This document shows positions 8,339-16,172 of a stretch of 64,000 bases of DNA, piece by piece (the stretch's first letter is position 1; each line of letters starts with the position of its first letter). The stretch is taken from contig NZ_QPNC01000018.1 of NCBI RefSeq assembly GCF_003386285.1, positions 1 to 64,000 on the forward strand, given 5' to 3'. The position numbers and the translations under genes are program-made. Under the pieces are notes generated by a model, which saw only the letters and a list, made by a program, of their open reading frames with translations, made no database searches and was not told the origin of the DNA. The DNA comes from Nocardiopsis sp. FIRDI 009 (GTDB lineage Bacteria; Actinomycetota; Actinomycetes; Streptosporangiales; Streptosporangiaceae).

Positions 8339-9671
8339 GCTGGTCCTCTTCCTCACGGTTGCGCGCTCGCGGATCACGCGCGGGTGCGGGGTCGGTCTCG
8401 TGGGTGGTCGGGGGTGTGCGGGCGGCCCGGGGACCGCCGGCCGGGTCGGCGGCCGCCGCGTCCTCGGCGGGACCCTCGGGGAGGGCGATGAGCAGGAGGG
8501 ACAGCACCGCGAACAGTCCCGCCCCGGCGGCCAGCGGCAGGCCGAGTCCGGCGGTGGCCAGCCCCGTGGCCAGCAGTGGGCTGATCAGGGTGGCGCCCAC
8601 GCGCACGGTCTCCACGGCGGCGAACGCCGGGCCGCGCGCCCGCGTGACCGCGAACACCCGCAGGTCCAGGGCGACGTGGCCCAGCCCGAGCCCGGCGCCG
8701 AACACCACCCGGCCCAGGGTCAGCAGGGCCAGGTCCGGAGCGAGGAACTGCACGAGCAGGCCCAGCGCCGCGACCGAACACGCGATCGGCAGCAGGGCGC
8801 GGCCCAGCACGGTGTGGACCCGCCCGGCCAGCGGCAGGACCGCGAGCACGGTCAGCTGCGGCAGCAGGAACAGGGCGGCGGCCACGGTGGGGCCGATCCC
8901 GGAGTCCTCGGCGTAGAGGGTGAAGAACGGGCGGACCACCAGGCGCGCCGACTCGGCGGCCAGGACGGCGGCGCACACCGCCGCCAGGGGCAGCAGCAGT
9001 GCCGGGCGCGACCACCGCCGGGCGGGGCGCGCGCCGGTCGACCGGGTCGGGGGACCCCCGTCGGCCGGGTGCTCCGCGTCGCCGCCGCAGGCGGGTTCGT
9101 CCCGGACGGCGGGCTCACCGGCACGGCCGCGCGGCAGGTGGCGGTGGCACAGCACGGCCAGCGCCACGTACAGCAGCGCGCACGCGGCGATCCCCCAGCG
9201 CGGGTTGGGCAGCGCCATGATCCCGGCGCCCAGGACCGTGGCGGTCACGGTCCCGACGTTGATGATGTAGGTGTGCGCCATGACGTCGCGCATCCGGTCG
9301 TTTCCGCTGCCCACGAAGGCCGGGTAGGCCAGCGCGAAGGACATGGTGACCGCCACCTGCACCGCCGAGAGCACCGTGAAGACCGTGTAGGTCGGCGCGG
9401 CGGCGATCATCAGCTCCAGGACGGCCGAGATCCCCAGCCCCCAGGTGACCAGGGTCGCCATCGGGAAACGGCGCGCCACCAGACCCCACAGCGGCATCGC
9501 GACCAGGGCGGTGACCCGGCACACCCAGATGTAGGTGCCGGTCGCCGACATGTCCGTGACGCCGAACAGACGCTCGAAGAGCTGGGGGTAGAAGGGGCTC
9601 AGGGCCACGTCCGACACCAGGTGCAGGACGATGACGAGCAGGTACAGGCGGCGGAAGGCGGGGACGGTCAC
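8328..9671 (-). CDS. MFS transporter, probable siderophore exporter
   Basis: This 447-residue major facilitator protein has about twelve hydrophobic segments, beginning LYLLVIVLHLVSDVALSPFYPQL. A charged central loop at about residues 180-220 is typical of the domain linker. The C-terminal 50 residues are a polar tail rich in Ala, Pro, Asp and Arg, ending EEEDQHVH. The GTG start at 9671 overlaps the hydroxylase stop by four bases (GTGA), placing it in the biosynthetic operon. Exporters in this position in NIS clusters (for example the aerobactin, staphyloferrin and schizokinen types) release the finished siderophore. Export rather than import is inferred from the separate ABC importer encoded across the divergent promoter. 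Confidence 0.85.
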   Translation of the reverse strand: MTVPAFRRLYLLVIVLHLVSDVALSPFYPQLFERLFGVTDMSATGTYIWVCRVTALVAMPLWGLVARRFPMATLVTWGLGISAVLELMIAAAPTYTVFTVLSAVQVAVTMSFALAYPAFVGSGNDRMRDVMAHTYIINVGTVTATVLGAGIMALPNPRWGIAACALLYVALAVLCHRHLPRGRAGEPAVRDEPACGGDAEHPADGGPPTRSTGARPARRWSRPALLLPLAAVCAAVLAAESARLVVRPFFTLYAEDSGIGPTVAAALFLLPQLTVLAVLPLAGRVHTVLGRALLPIACSVAALGLLVQFLAPDLALLTLGRVVFGAGLGLGHVALDLRVFAVTRARGPAFAAVETVRVGATLISPLLATGLATAGLGLPLAAGAGLFAVLSLLLIALPEGPAEDAAAADPAGGPRAARTPPTTHETDPAPARDPRARNREEEDQHVH

Positions 9672-11017
9672 TCGCCGTCCCCCGGGGTCTGGGGCGCGCC
9701 GAAGGACGTGAAGGCGGTCCGCTCGGGCAGCCGGTAGACGGTGCGGCCGGTCAGGCTGTTGAGGATGGTGGCCGCCCGCCACGCGCCCAGACCCAGGTCG
9801 GGGGTGCCCACACCGTGGGTGTGCAGCTCGGCGTTCTGCACGTGGATCGGCGCGGTCAGCGCCGGGTCGGTGCGCAGGCGGTGGTCGGCGTCGATCGCGA
9901 ACCGGCCGCGGTCGTCGGTCTCGATCAGCTTCAGGACCGGCTCCAGGAAGTCCGGCCGCCGTTGGGCGTACCCTGAGGCGGCCACCACGCCGTCGGTGCG
10001 GGTGGTGAACACCCGGTCCTGCTCCCGGTGGCGGAAGGTGAGCGCGATCCGGCCGTCCTCCTCGCGCGCCCGGAGAAGCTCGCAGTGGGCGCGCAGGCTC
10101 ACGTCGACCGGGGCGCCGCCGACGCCGCGCTCGTACAGCGCGTCGTGGATGTCGGAGATGGTGTCGGCGCTGATGCCCTTGTACAGCTGCCACTGGGCGG
10201 GCACCAGACGGTCCCTGGTGGGCTGGGGCAGCGCGTGGAAGTAGCGGGTGTAGTCGGGGGTGAAGTGCTCCAGGCCGAGCTTGGAGTACTCCATCGGCGC
10301 GAACGCGGGGGAGCGGGTGAGCCAGTTGATCCGGGTGTCGGCGTGGGCGGGGGAGCGCAGCAGGTCGAGGAAGACCTCGGCGCCCGACTGTCCGGAGCCG
10401 ATCACGGTCAGGTCGCGCGCGCCGTCCAGCCCGCGCACCCGGTCCAGGTACTCGGCGGCGTGGAACACGCGGTCGCCCGCCAGCTCGCGCAGCGCCTCGG
10501 GCAGGACCGGTTCGGTGCCGATACCCAGGACCAGGGCGCGGCCGCGTACGGTGCGGCGGACGCCGGAGGACTCCTCGTACTCGACGGTGAACACGCCGTC
10601 GTCGTGGTGGACCGCGCCGACCCGGGCGTCGAAGCGGCACGAGTCCAGGCCGGTGGCCACCCAGCGGCAGTAGTCGTCGTACTCGCGGCGCGGCACGTGG
10701 AAGTTCTCGGAGAAGTAGAACGGGAACAGCCGGTCGTGGTGGCGCAGGTAGGACAGGAAGGACCAGCGGCTGGTGGGGTCGATCAGGGTGACCAGGTCGG
10801 CCAGGAAGGGCACCTGGAGACGGGCGCCGTCCAGCAGCAGACCGGGGTGCCAGGAGAAGCCGGGGCGGGCCTCCAGGAAGCGGGCGCTCAGGCCGGGGAC
10901 GCCGTCGGCGAGGGCGGCCAGGGCCAGGTTGAAGGGGCCCAGGCCCACGCCCACGAGGTCGTGGACCTCCCGGTCGGGGCCGGCGGTGTCGGGGGTGGGG
11001 TTCGGGGCGGCGGTCAT
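9668..11017 (-). CDS. FAD/NADPH N-hydroxylase (lysine/ornithine/diamine monooxygenase)
   Basis: This 449-residue enzyme is of the IucD/SidA/RhbE/DesB class. It hydroxylates the terminal amine of lysine, ornithine or a diamine, the first step to a hydroxamate. The FAD-binding loop GVGLGPFN is at 23-30, the NADPH-binding loop GSGQSGAE at 207-214, and the C-terminal ASGY motif lies near 340. The segment GISADTISDIHDALYERGV is also conserved in the family. The gene overlaps its upstream decarboxylase by four bases and its downstream exporter by four. With a decarboxylase next door, the substrate is more likely a diamine (diaminopropane or cadaverine) than the amino acid itself; this is inferred from context. 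Confidence 0.9.
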   Translation of the reverse strand: MTAAPNPTPDTAGPDREVHDLVGVGLGPFNLALAALADGVPGLSARFLEARPGFSWHPGLLLDGARLQVPFLADLVTLIDPTSRWSFLSYLRHHDRLFPFYFSENFHVPRREYDDYCRWVATGLDSCRFDARVGAVHHDDGVFTVEYEESSGVRRTVRGRALVLGIGTEPVLPEALRELAGDRVFHAAEYLDRVRGLDGARDLTVIGSGQSGAEVFLDLLRSPAHADTRINWLTRSPAFAPMEYSKLGLEHFTPDYTRYFHALPQPTRDRLVPAQWQLYKGISADTISDIHDALYERGVGGAPVDVSLRAHCELLRAREEDGRIALTFRHREQDRVFTTRTDGVVAASGYAQRRPDFLEPVLKLIETDDRGRFAIDADHRLRTDPALTAPIHVQNAELHTHGVGTPDLGLGAWRAATILNSLTGRTVYRLPERTAFTSFGAPQTPGDGE

Positions 11018-12597
11018 CGGGCCTCCTCCAGGTTCTGGACGGCCGCGGCCTCGGCGTCACCGGCGGCGACGACCAGGGCGAACAGGGCGGCGATGTCGTC
11101 GGGGGTGGTGTCGGGGTTGAGGAGGGTGAGCTTGAGCCAGACCCGTCCGTCGATGTGGGTGCGGCCCACCACGGCCTGTCCGCGCTCCAGCAGGCGGCGG
11201 CGCAGGCGCGCGTTGACCTGGTCGCTGTGGGGTCCCGCGTCGTAGCGGAAGACGACGGTGGTCAGTGCGGGGGCCGCCGCCAGGGTCAGCTTCGGGGAGG
11301 CGACCACCTGGGCGCTGGCGTCCAGGGCCAGGGAGCGGCAGGCGTCCACCATGCGGCCCAAGCCCTCCCTGCCGAGGGCGCGCAGGGTGACGGCGATCTT
11401 GAACACGTCCGCGCGCCGGGTGGTGCGCAGCGAGTAGCCGAGCAGGCTGGGGTAGCCCGCCTCCTCGTCGTCGGTCGGGTTGAGGTAGGACACCGACCGC
11501 GACAGCGGCGCGAACGAGGCGCGTTCGCGGGTGAGCAGGACGCCCGCCGCCACCGGCTGCCAGCCGAGCTTGTGCAGGTCCAGGCTGACCGAGTCGGCTC
11601 GGCCGAGGCCGTCCAGCAGGCCGCGCAGCCGGTCGGAGAAGAGCAGCCCCCCACCGTAGGCGGCGTCCACGTGCAGCCACACGCCGTGCTCGGCGGCGAT
11701 GTGCGCGACGGCGGCCAGCGGGTCGATGCCGCCCAGGTCGGTCGTGCCCGCGGTGGCCACGACGGCGACGGGGACGTCGCCGTCCTGGCGCACCCGGTGC
11801 AGGGCCCTGCGCAGGGCCTCGGGGCGCATCCGGTGCTCGGAGTCCACGGGGACGGTGACGACCGCGTCCTCGCCCAGCCCGAGCAGGGCGGCGGCGCGCT
11901 GGACCGAGAAGTGCGCGACCTGTCCGCACAGGATGCGGGGGCGGTCCCCGTTCGCGGCCGCGGCCACGCCCGCGCGGGTGGCGTCGAGGCCGGAGTGGGC
12001 GGCCAGCGCGTGGTCGCGGGCCAGCAGCAGCGCGGTCAGGTTGGACTCGGTGCCGCCGGAGGTGACCACGCCCCCGGCCCGCTGTCCGTCGTACCCGGCC
12101 AGGTCGGCCAGTTCCGCGATGACCCGGGTCTCCATGGCGGTGGCGGCCGGGGCCTGGTCCCAGGAGTCCAGGGACTGGTTGAGGATCGAGGCGACGGTGT
12201 CGGCCGCCACGGCGACCGCCAGCGGGGGGCAGTGCAGGTGGGCCGCGCAGTGCGGGTGGGCGGGGTCGGCGGCCCCCGCGGCGAGGACGCCGGTGAGGCG
12301 GTGCAGCACCTCGGCGGAGCGGTCGGGGCCGTCGGGCTGGACGGTGTCCAGCGCGTCGGCGACCATCGTGGCGACCTGCTGGGGGGTCATGGCGGGCAGG
12401 GGGCCGCCGCGGCGGGTCGAGGAGTCGACCAGGGACCGGGCGGCGGACTCGACGAGGGAGGCGACGGTGGCCGGTCCGCTGGCGGCGCCGGGGTGACCGA
12501 GGGATCCGGCGAGAGCGGATGTGGTGAGGTCGGGGAGGGGGCGGTCGGCGGCGTCGGTGACGGTCGTCGGGGGCCCGGTCCTGGGCGTGGTGTGCAT
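11014..12597 (-). CDS. Group II PLP decarboxylase (diaminobutyrate/lysine type)
   Basis: This 527-residue fold-type I PLP decarboxylase resembles DesA, RhbB and Ddc, which turn lysine or 2,4-diaminobutyrate into cadaverine or 1,3-diaminopropane. Visible are VTSGGTESNLTALL (180-191, phosphate binding), HVDAAYGG (309-316, the PLP aspartate) and SLDLHKLGW with the Schiff-base lysine near 343. The N-terminal 60 residues are Ala/Thr-rich and poorly conserved. It supplies the amine arm that the next gene hydroxylates. No aminotransferase for making diaminobutyrate (RhbA/Dat type) is in the window, so either lysine is the substrate or that enzyme is elsewhere. The start codon is ATG 12597, with weak Shine-Dalgarno support. 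Confidence 0.88.
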   Translation of the reverse strand: MHTTPRTGPPTTVTDAADRPLPDLTTSALAGSLGHPGAASGPATVASLVESAARSLVDSSTRRGGPLPAMTPQQVATMVADALDTVQPDGPDRSAEVLHRLTGVLAAGAADPAHPHCAAHLHCPPLAVAVAADTVASILNQSLDSWDQAPAATAMETRVIAELADLAGYDGQRAGGVVTSGGTESNLTALLLARDHALAAHSGLDATRAGVAAAANGDRPRILCGQVAHFSVQRAAALLGLGEDAVVTVPVDSEHRMRPEALRRALHRVRQDGDVPVAVVATAGTTDLGGIDPLAAVAHIAAEHGVWLHVDAAYGGGLLFSDRLRGLLDGLGRADSVSLDLHKLGWQPVAAGVLLTRERASFAPLSRSVSYLNPTDDEEAGYPSLLGYSLRTTRRADVFKIAVTLRALGREGLGRMVDACRSLALDASAQVVASPKLTLAAAPALTTVVFRYDAGPHSDQVNARLRRRLLERGQAVVGRTHIDGRVWLKLTLLNPDTTPDDIAALFALVVAAGDAEAAAVQNLEEAR

Positions 12598-12677
12598 GAG
12601 GCGTCAGAACTCCGTTTTCCGTGACGGGTCGGTAACGCGCGGATGGCGGGCATGGGCAGGGGCGGGTGCCGCGAACG

Positions 12678-12693
12678 GACGCCGGCCGGCGTC
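12678..12693. repeat. 16-bp palindrome between the GNAT and decarboxylase genes
   Basis: GACGCCGG followed at once by CCGGCGTC lies in the 187-base gap between the GNAT stop (12785) and the decarboxylase start (12597). It could be an RNA hairpin that tunes the ratio of upstream to downstream message or protects an end. No iron box is visible in this gap. Confidence 0.4.
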
Positions 12694-12784
12694 GGCGGGA
12701 GGTCGCGGTCGGACCGGGGGCGGTTCGGCGGTCCCGCCCGGACGGTGGCGGGCCCGACCGGGCGGGGACGCGCGAGGCGGCCGG

Positions 12785-13357
12785 TCAGCCGCGGAGCGGC
12801 ATGATCAGGCAGTGGTGGCGTCTCCAGCCGTCGTGCGGGGCCAGTTCGCCCACGTGGAGCCACCCGTTGCGCACCGCGATGTCCAGGGCGTGGTCGTTGC
12901 CCTCGGCGACCAGGGAGGCGGCACGCTCCTCGGTGCGCCCGGACAGGAAGAACGGCATGGCGCGCTCGACGAGCCCGGTGTGCCGGTAGGGGGTGCGCAC
13001 GAGCCCCTCGCACACGGCCAGGGTGCGGCCTGGGCGTTCGTCGACCATGTCCTGGGCGTCCACGCCCGGGGCGGGGGTGAACCCGTCCCACCAGCCGGTC
13101 GTGGTCGGCAGGGTGTACCCGTAGACGAACCCCACCAGGTCGCCGTCCACGTGTGCGACGGTCATCCGGAATCCGGGGCGGGCCGCGCTGAACGCCAGGC
13201 GTTCGCCGAAGGGCGGGTCGTTGTGGTCGGGCAGGTGCAGGACGTGGGCGTAGACCTCCTCGTAGGCCGAGACCCAGGGGGTGAGGTCGGCCAGGACGTC
13301 GGCGCCGGTGAGGTTGCGCAGGTCCAGCTGGGTGGTGGTGGGGGCCGAAACGGCCAT
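12785..13357 (-). CDS. GNAT acetyltransferase opening the siderophore operon
   Basis: This 190-residue protein is of the Gcn5-related acetyltransferase fold. Strand-helix elements include MTVAHVDGDLVGFVYGY and the acetyl-CoA site region CEGLVRTPYRHTGLVERAM, with an HTG where many GNATs have GxG. The end, DIAVRNGWLHVGEL, is the typical N-x-GW C-terminal strand. ATG 13357 follows AGGAG by six bases, so the longer frame starting inside the iron box (13432) is rejected. It lies 81 bases downstream of an almost perfect iron box. It might acetylate the N-hydroxy-diamine (the job of IucB or RhbD), but it is shorter than that family and lacks its pattern, so self-protection or another acyl transfer is also possible. 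Confidence 0.75.
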   Translation of the reverse strand: MAVSAPTTTQLDLRNLTGADVLADLTPWVSAYEEVYAHVLHLPDHNDPPFGERLAFSAARPGFRMTVAHVDGDLVGFVYGYTLPTTTGWWDGFTPAPGVDAQDMVDERPGRTLAVCEGLVRTPYRHTGLVERAMPFFLSGRTEERAASLVAEGNDHALDIAVRNGWLHVGELAPHDGWRRHHCLIMPLRG

Positions 13358-13437
13358 GGCGGTCTCCTGTGTGTGGGGGACGGGGTCGGTGGTACGCGGT
13401 CCGGGGGCGGCCGCGTGCCGGATGACCAGCATGTTAA

Positions 13438-13456
13438 TTAGGGCAGGCTAACCTAA
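13438..13456 (-). promoter_or_regulatory. Iron box (IdeR/DmdR1-type operator) of the biosynthetic operon
   Basis: TTAGGGCAGGCTAACCTAA agrees at 17 of 19 positions with the actinomycete consensus TTAGGTTAGGCTAACCTAA. It lies 81 bases upstream of the GNAT start and directly after the stop of the SbnH-like gene. Repression by an Fe(II)-loaded IdeR/DmdR1 protein is expected, with induction of the operon in low iron. Confidence 0.88.
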
Positions 13457-14773
13457 TCATGTCAAGGGTGAGTGTTGGAGGGTGTCCCGTGCCACAGTCG
13501 CGACCGGTGCCCGGCGCGTCGTGACGGTCACGCGCGGCGCCCCCGGATGCGCCAGGAAGGCGGGCATCGCGAACTCGTGCCCGTAGGCGCCCGCGTTCGG
13601 GAAGACCAGCACGTCACCGGCGCGCACGGACGCCACGCGCACGTCCCTGGCCAGAACGTCCTCGGGCGTGCACAGTTCACCGGACACGGTCACCGGGACG
13701 TCGGCCACCCCCGGACGGGGCAGTGCCGAGGGCCACGCCCGCCCGGGCAGGACCGCGAAGTTGTGCCGGATCTCCCACGACGTCGGCAGCTGGAAGTGGT
13801 TGATCCCACCGCGCACCACCGCGAAGTGACCGCCGTAGGACGACTTCACGTCCGTCACACGGGCCACGTACCAGCCGGTCGGCGCGGCGATCCACCGCCC
13901 CGGCTCGAACACGACCTCCACACCCGGGTCGCCCAGCTCCGCGAGCGCGGCGCCGAAGGCCGCCAGATCGAAGGAGGCGTCCCCCTCCTCGAAGGGCACC
14001 CCCAGCCCCCCGCCCACGTCCACGACCCGCAGGTCCACGTCGTGGGCGCGCGCGGTCGAACGGGCCCACTCCAGACACCAGCGCACGTAGGCGGCGTGCG
14101 CGGCGGCGTCGGTGTTGCCGCTGACCGCGTGTACGTGGAAACCCACCAGGTCCAGGCCGGGCAGCAGGGCGGCCGTGCGCAGCGCCGAGGGCACCAGCGG
14201 TTCGGGCACGCCGAAGGGGCCGGGGGTGCCGCCCATGACCAGGGCGCCGCTCACCGGCACCCGCTCGGGGTTCACCCGCAGCGTCACCGGCATGACCGTG
14301 CCCGCCTCGCGCGCCGCCGCCGAGATCCGGTGCAGCTCCAGCTCGCTCTCGGCGTTGACGACGACGTCGGCTCCCTCCCGGGCGCGCAGCCGCGCCAGCC
14401 CCGACAGCAGCTCGGGGGTCTTGCCGGGACCGCTCACCGCGATCCGTCCCGGCCGCGGGCCGTCCCCGCGTCCGTCCAGCGCGGCCAGGCAGGCGCGCGC
14501 CTCGTACAGCGAGGCGGCCTCGAAACCGTCCACCGCCTCGGCCAGGTGGGCCAGGACGGGAGGGAAGCCGTTGGACTTGGCGGCGAAGTACACCCGGGCC
14601 CAGGCGGGCAGTGAGGCACGCAGCGTCCGGGCCCGGTCGGCGGCCAGGGAGGGGTCGTAGACGTATCCGGATCCGGGATCGGCGGCGAGCGCGTGGGCGG
14701 CCTCGCGCACCCGCTCGGGGATCCGGTCGACGGGGAGCGCGGGGGCGTTCTCGAAGGAGCGGGGCGGTTCCAC
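13457..14773 (-). CDS. SbnH-like fold-type III PLP decarboxylase
   Basis: This 438-residue alanine-racemase-fold PLP enzyme is related to diaminopimelate/ornithine decarboxylases and especially to SbnH, which decarboxylates citryl-diaminopropionate during staphyloferrin B synthesis. The Schiff-base lysine is K66 in VYFAAKSNGFPP. Other motifs are GFHVHAVSGNTDAAAH, VDVGGGLGVPFEEG, VVFEPGRW, the active-site cysteine in GELCTPEDVLARDV, and FPNAGAYGHEFAM. The GTG start at 14773 follows GGAAGGA. It lies between the binding-protein gene and the iron box, on the same strand as the other biosynthetic genes. Having this enzyme as well as a group II decarboxylase is unusual for a simple dihydroxamate-citrate pathway and suggests a modified or mixed product. 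A role in general diamine synthesis cannot be excluded. Confidence 0.82.
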   Translation of the reverse strand: MEPPRSFENAPALPVDRIPERVREAAHALAADPGSGYVYDPSLAADRARTLRASLPAWARVYFAAKSNGFPPVLAHLAEAVDGFEAASLYEARACLAALDGRGDGPRPGRIAVSGPGKTPELLSGLARLRAREGADVVVNAESELELHRISAAAREAGTVMPVTLRVNPERVPVSGALVMGGTPGPFGVPEPLVPSALRTAALLPGLDLVGFHVHAVSGNTDAAAHAAYVRWCLEWARSTARAHDVDLRVVDVGGGLGVPFEEGDASFDLAAFGAALAELGDPGVEVVFEPGRWIAAPTGWYVARVTDVKSSYGGHFAVVRGGINHFQLPTSWEIRHNFAVLPGRAWPSALPRPGVADVPVTVSGELCTPEDVLARDVRVASVRAGDVLVFPNAGAYGHEFAMPAFLAHPGAPRVTVTTRRAPVATVARDTLQHSPLT

Positions 14774-14837
14774 GGCGGGTCCTTCCGGTGTGGTGGGGCG
14801 CCCCGGACACAGGGGGTGTCCGGGGTCCGACACGACG

Positions 14838-14873
14838 GAGGGGCCCGTTCGTCGATGGGCGTACGGGCCCCTC
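14838..14873 (-). terminator. Hairpin between the binding-protein and SbnH-like genes
   Basis: GAGGGGCCCGT and ACGGGCCCCTC form a perfect 11-bp stem around a 14-base loop. It lies 92 bases after the binding-protein stop. It probably terminates that transcript fully or partly, giving more binding protein than decarboxylase. Confidence 0.7.
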
Positions 14874-14965
14874 AGCGGTCTCGTCTGGTGGTGCGTGTTC
14901 GTTCGGACGCCGCTGGGGCTTCCGAACACGGGCCGAAGCGAAGCGGAGGCCCAGAACAAGCAGGG

Positions 14966-15997
14966 CTAGCGCTGCGGGTCGACCCCGAAGATCTCGGCCA
15001 TGTCGTCGAGCACCGCGTGGGCGGCGATCAGGCCGACACCGGAGATCCAGTAGGCGTCGTCGACCTCGGTCTTGGCGCCCTCCAGCTCGCTCCACAGGGG
15101 GCTGTTGGTGTACTCGTCCCGCTGCTCGCCGACACCGTCCTGGCCGCCGTCGTCGTAGGCGGCGACGAAGATGCGGTCGGCGTCCAGGTCGAGCAGGCGC
15201 TCCTGGCTGTGGTAGGTGACGATGTCCTCGGCCTCGGTGGAGGTGCCCTCACCGGAGGGCAGGCCCATGTCGTCCAGGATCACACCGATGTAGGAGTTGC
15301 GCGTGTACAGGCGCACACCCTCCGCGTCACCGGCGAACCGCACGATGGAGACCGTGGGCGCCTCCCCGCCCTCGGCCTCGACGATCGCCTCGCCGATCGC
15401 GGCGGCCCGCTCCTCGTACTCGGTGATGAGGGCCTCGGCCTCGTCCTCCACGCCCAGCGACTCGGCGGTCAGGCGCAGGTTGTCCTTCCACGTCGCGCCG
15501 GTGGTCTCGGACATGACGGTCGGGGCGACCTCGCTGAGCTGGTCGTAGCCGTCGCCGTGGCGCACCTCGGCGGACAGGATCAGGTCCGGCTCGGTGCCCG
15601 CGACCAGCTCGGGGCTGATGTCCCACAGCAGACCGACCGGGACGGCCTCGTCGTGGGTGCCGGTGTTCCAGTCGCTCTCCACCAGGTAGTCCGGCAGGGC
15701 GTCCACGTCCTCGGCGAAGGTCGTGAAACCGACGACGTTGCCGCCCAGGGCCAGCGTGGCGTCCACGTAGGTCGAGTCGAGGGGCAGGACCCGCTCGGGG
15801 GCGGCCGGGATCTCGGTTTCGCCCATGGCGTGCTCGACGGTCCGGGGGAAGCCCTCGGAGGAGCCGCTCGGGGCCGCGCCGTCGTTACCGGCGTCGTCGG
15901 CGGGACCGGCGGCCCCGCAGGCGGTGAGCAGGCTGACGGCCGCGGCGACGGCCACGGCGGGAAGGCCCGTGCGGCGCAGGAGGGAGGAGGATGTCAT
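14966..15997 (-). CDS. Iron-siderophore ABC transporter substrate-binding lipoprotein
   Basis: This is a 343-residue class III (FecB/FhuD-type) periplasmic-binding lipoprotein. The signal peptide runs through LPAVAVAAAVSLLTAC, with the lipobox LTAC near residues 24-27, so the protein is anchored outside the membrane by a lipid-modified cysteine. The mature part has two lobes, with PERVLPLDSTYVDATLALG in the first and a LIAAHAVLDDMAEIF end. It should bind the ferric siderophore and hand it to the FecCD-type permease encoded on the other side of the shared promoter. ATG 15997 is the only start giving a full signal peptide. Overlapping iron boxes lie about 120-150 bases upstream, so low-iron induction is expected. 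Confidence 0.92.
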   Translation of the reverse strand: MTSSSLLRRTGLPAVAVAAAVSLLTACGAAGPADDAGNDGAAPSGSSEGFPRTVEHAMGETEIPAAPERVLPLDSTYVDATLALGGNVVGFTTFAEDVDALPDYLVESDWNTGTHDEAVPVGLLWDISPELVAGTEPDLILSAEVRHGDGYDQLSEVAPTVMSETTGATWKDNLRLTAESLGVEDEAEALITEYEERAAAIGEAIVEAEGGEAPTVSIVRFAGDAEGVRLYTRNSYIGVILDDMGLPSGEGTSTEAEDIVTYHSQERLLDLDADRIFVAAYDDGGQDGVGEQRDEYTNSPLWSELEGAKTEVDDAYWISGVGLIAAHAVLDDMAEIFGVDPQR

Positions 15998-16114
15998 GAG
16001 GAAACTCGCAATCGGGGTCGGTACTCGTCCTCGCGACCGTGCCGAACGGGGGGAGCACTGTCGCCGACGATGTGTTGTCCCAGGCCGGGACGTGGCAAAC
16101 TTAGATCATCACCG

Positions 16115-16133
16115 TATGGCTAGGCAAACCTAA
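16115..16133. promoter_or_regulatory. Iron box A in the divergent importer promoter
   Basis: The 19-mer ending GCTAGGCAAACCTAA matches the IdeR/DmdR1 consensus at 15 of 19 positions. It lies between the binding-protein gene (minus) and the first permease gene (plus), overlapping a second, weaker box. Confidence 0.75.
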
Positions 16134-16148
16134 GTTAGGTTTACCTGG
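16130..16148. promoter_or_regulatory. Iron box B, overlapping box A
   Basis: The core AGTTAGGTTTACCTGG matches the iron-box consensus at about 13 of 19 positions and shares four bases with box A. Paired overlapping boxes fit binding of two regulator dimers to opposite faces of the helix, which would shut both divergent promoters. Confidence 0.55.
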
Positions 16149-16172
16149 CCCTCGTCATGAGGGGAGCAGTGG

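Noticed and set aside
11014-13357. Identification of the siderophore as desferrioxamine
   Set aside because: A DesA-like decarboxylase and DesB-like hydroxylase are present, but two different IucA/IucC synthetases, the absence of a DesC-type acyltransferase and the two extra enzymes do not fit the four-gene desferrioxamine set.
13358-13432. N-terminal extension of the GNAT starting at 13432
   Set aside because: It would start next to the iron box and inside the promoter, whereas ATG 13357 has AGGAG at six bases.
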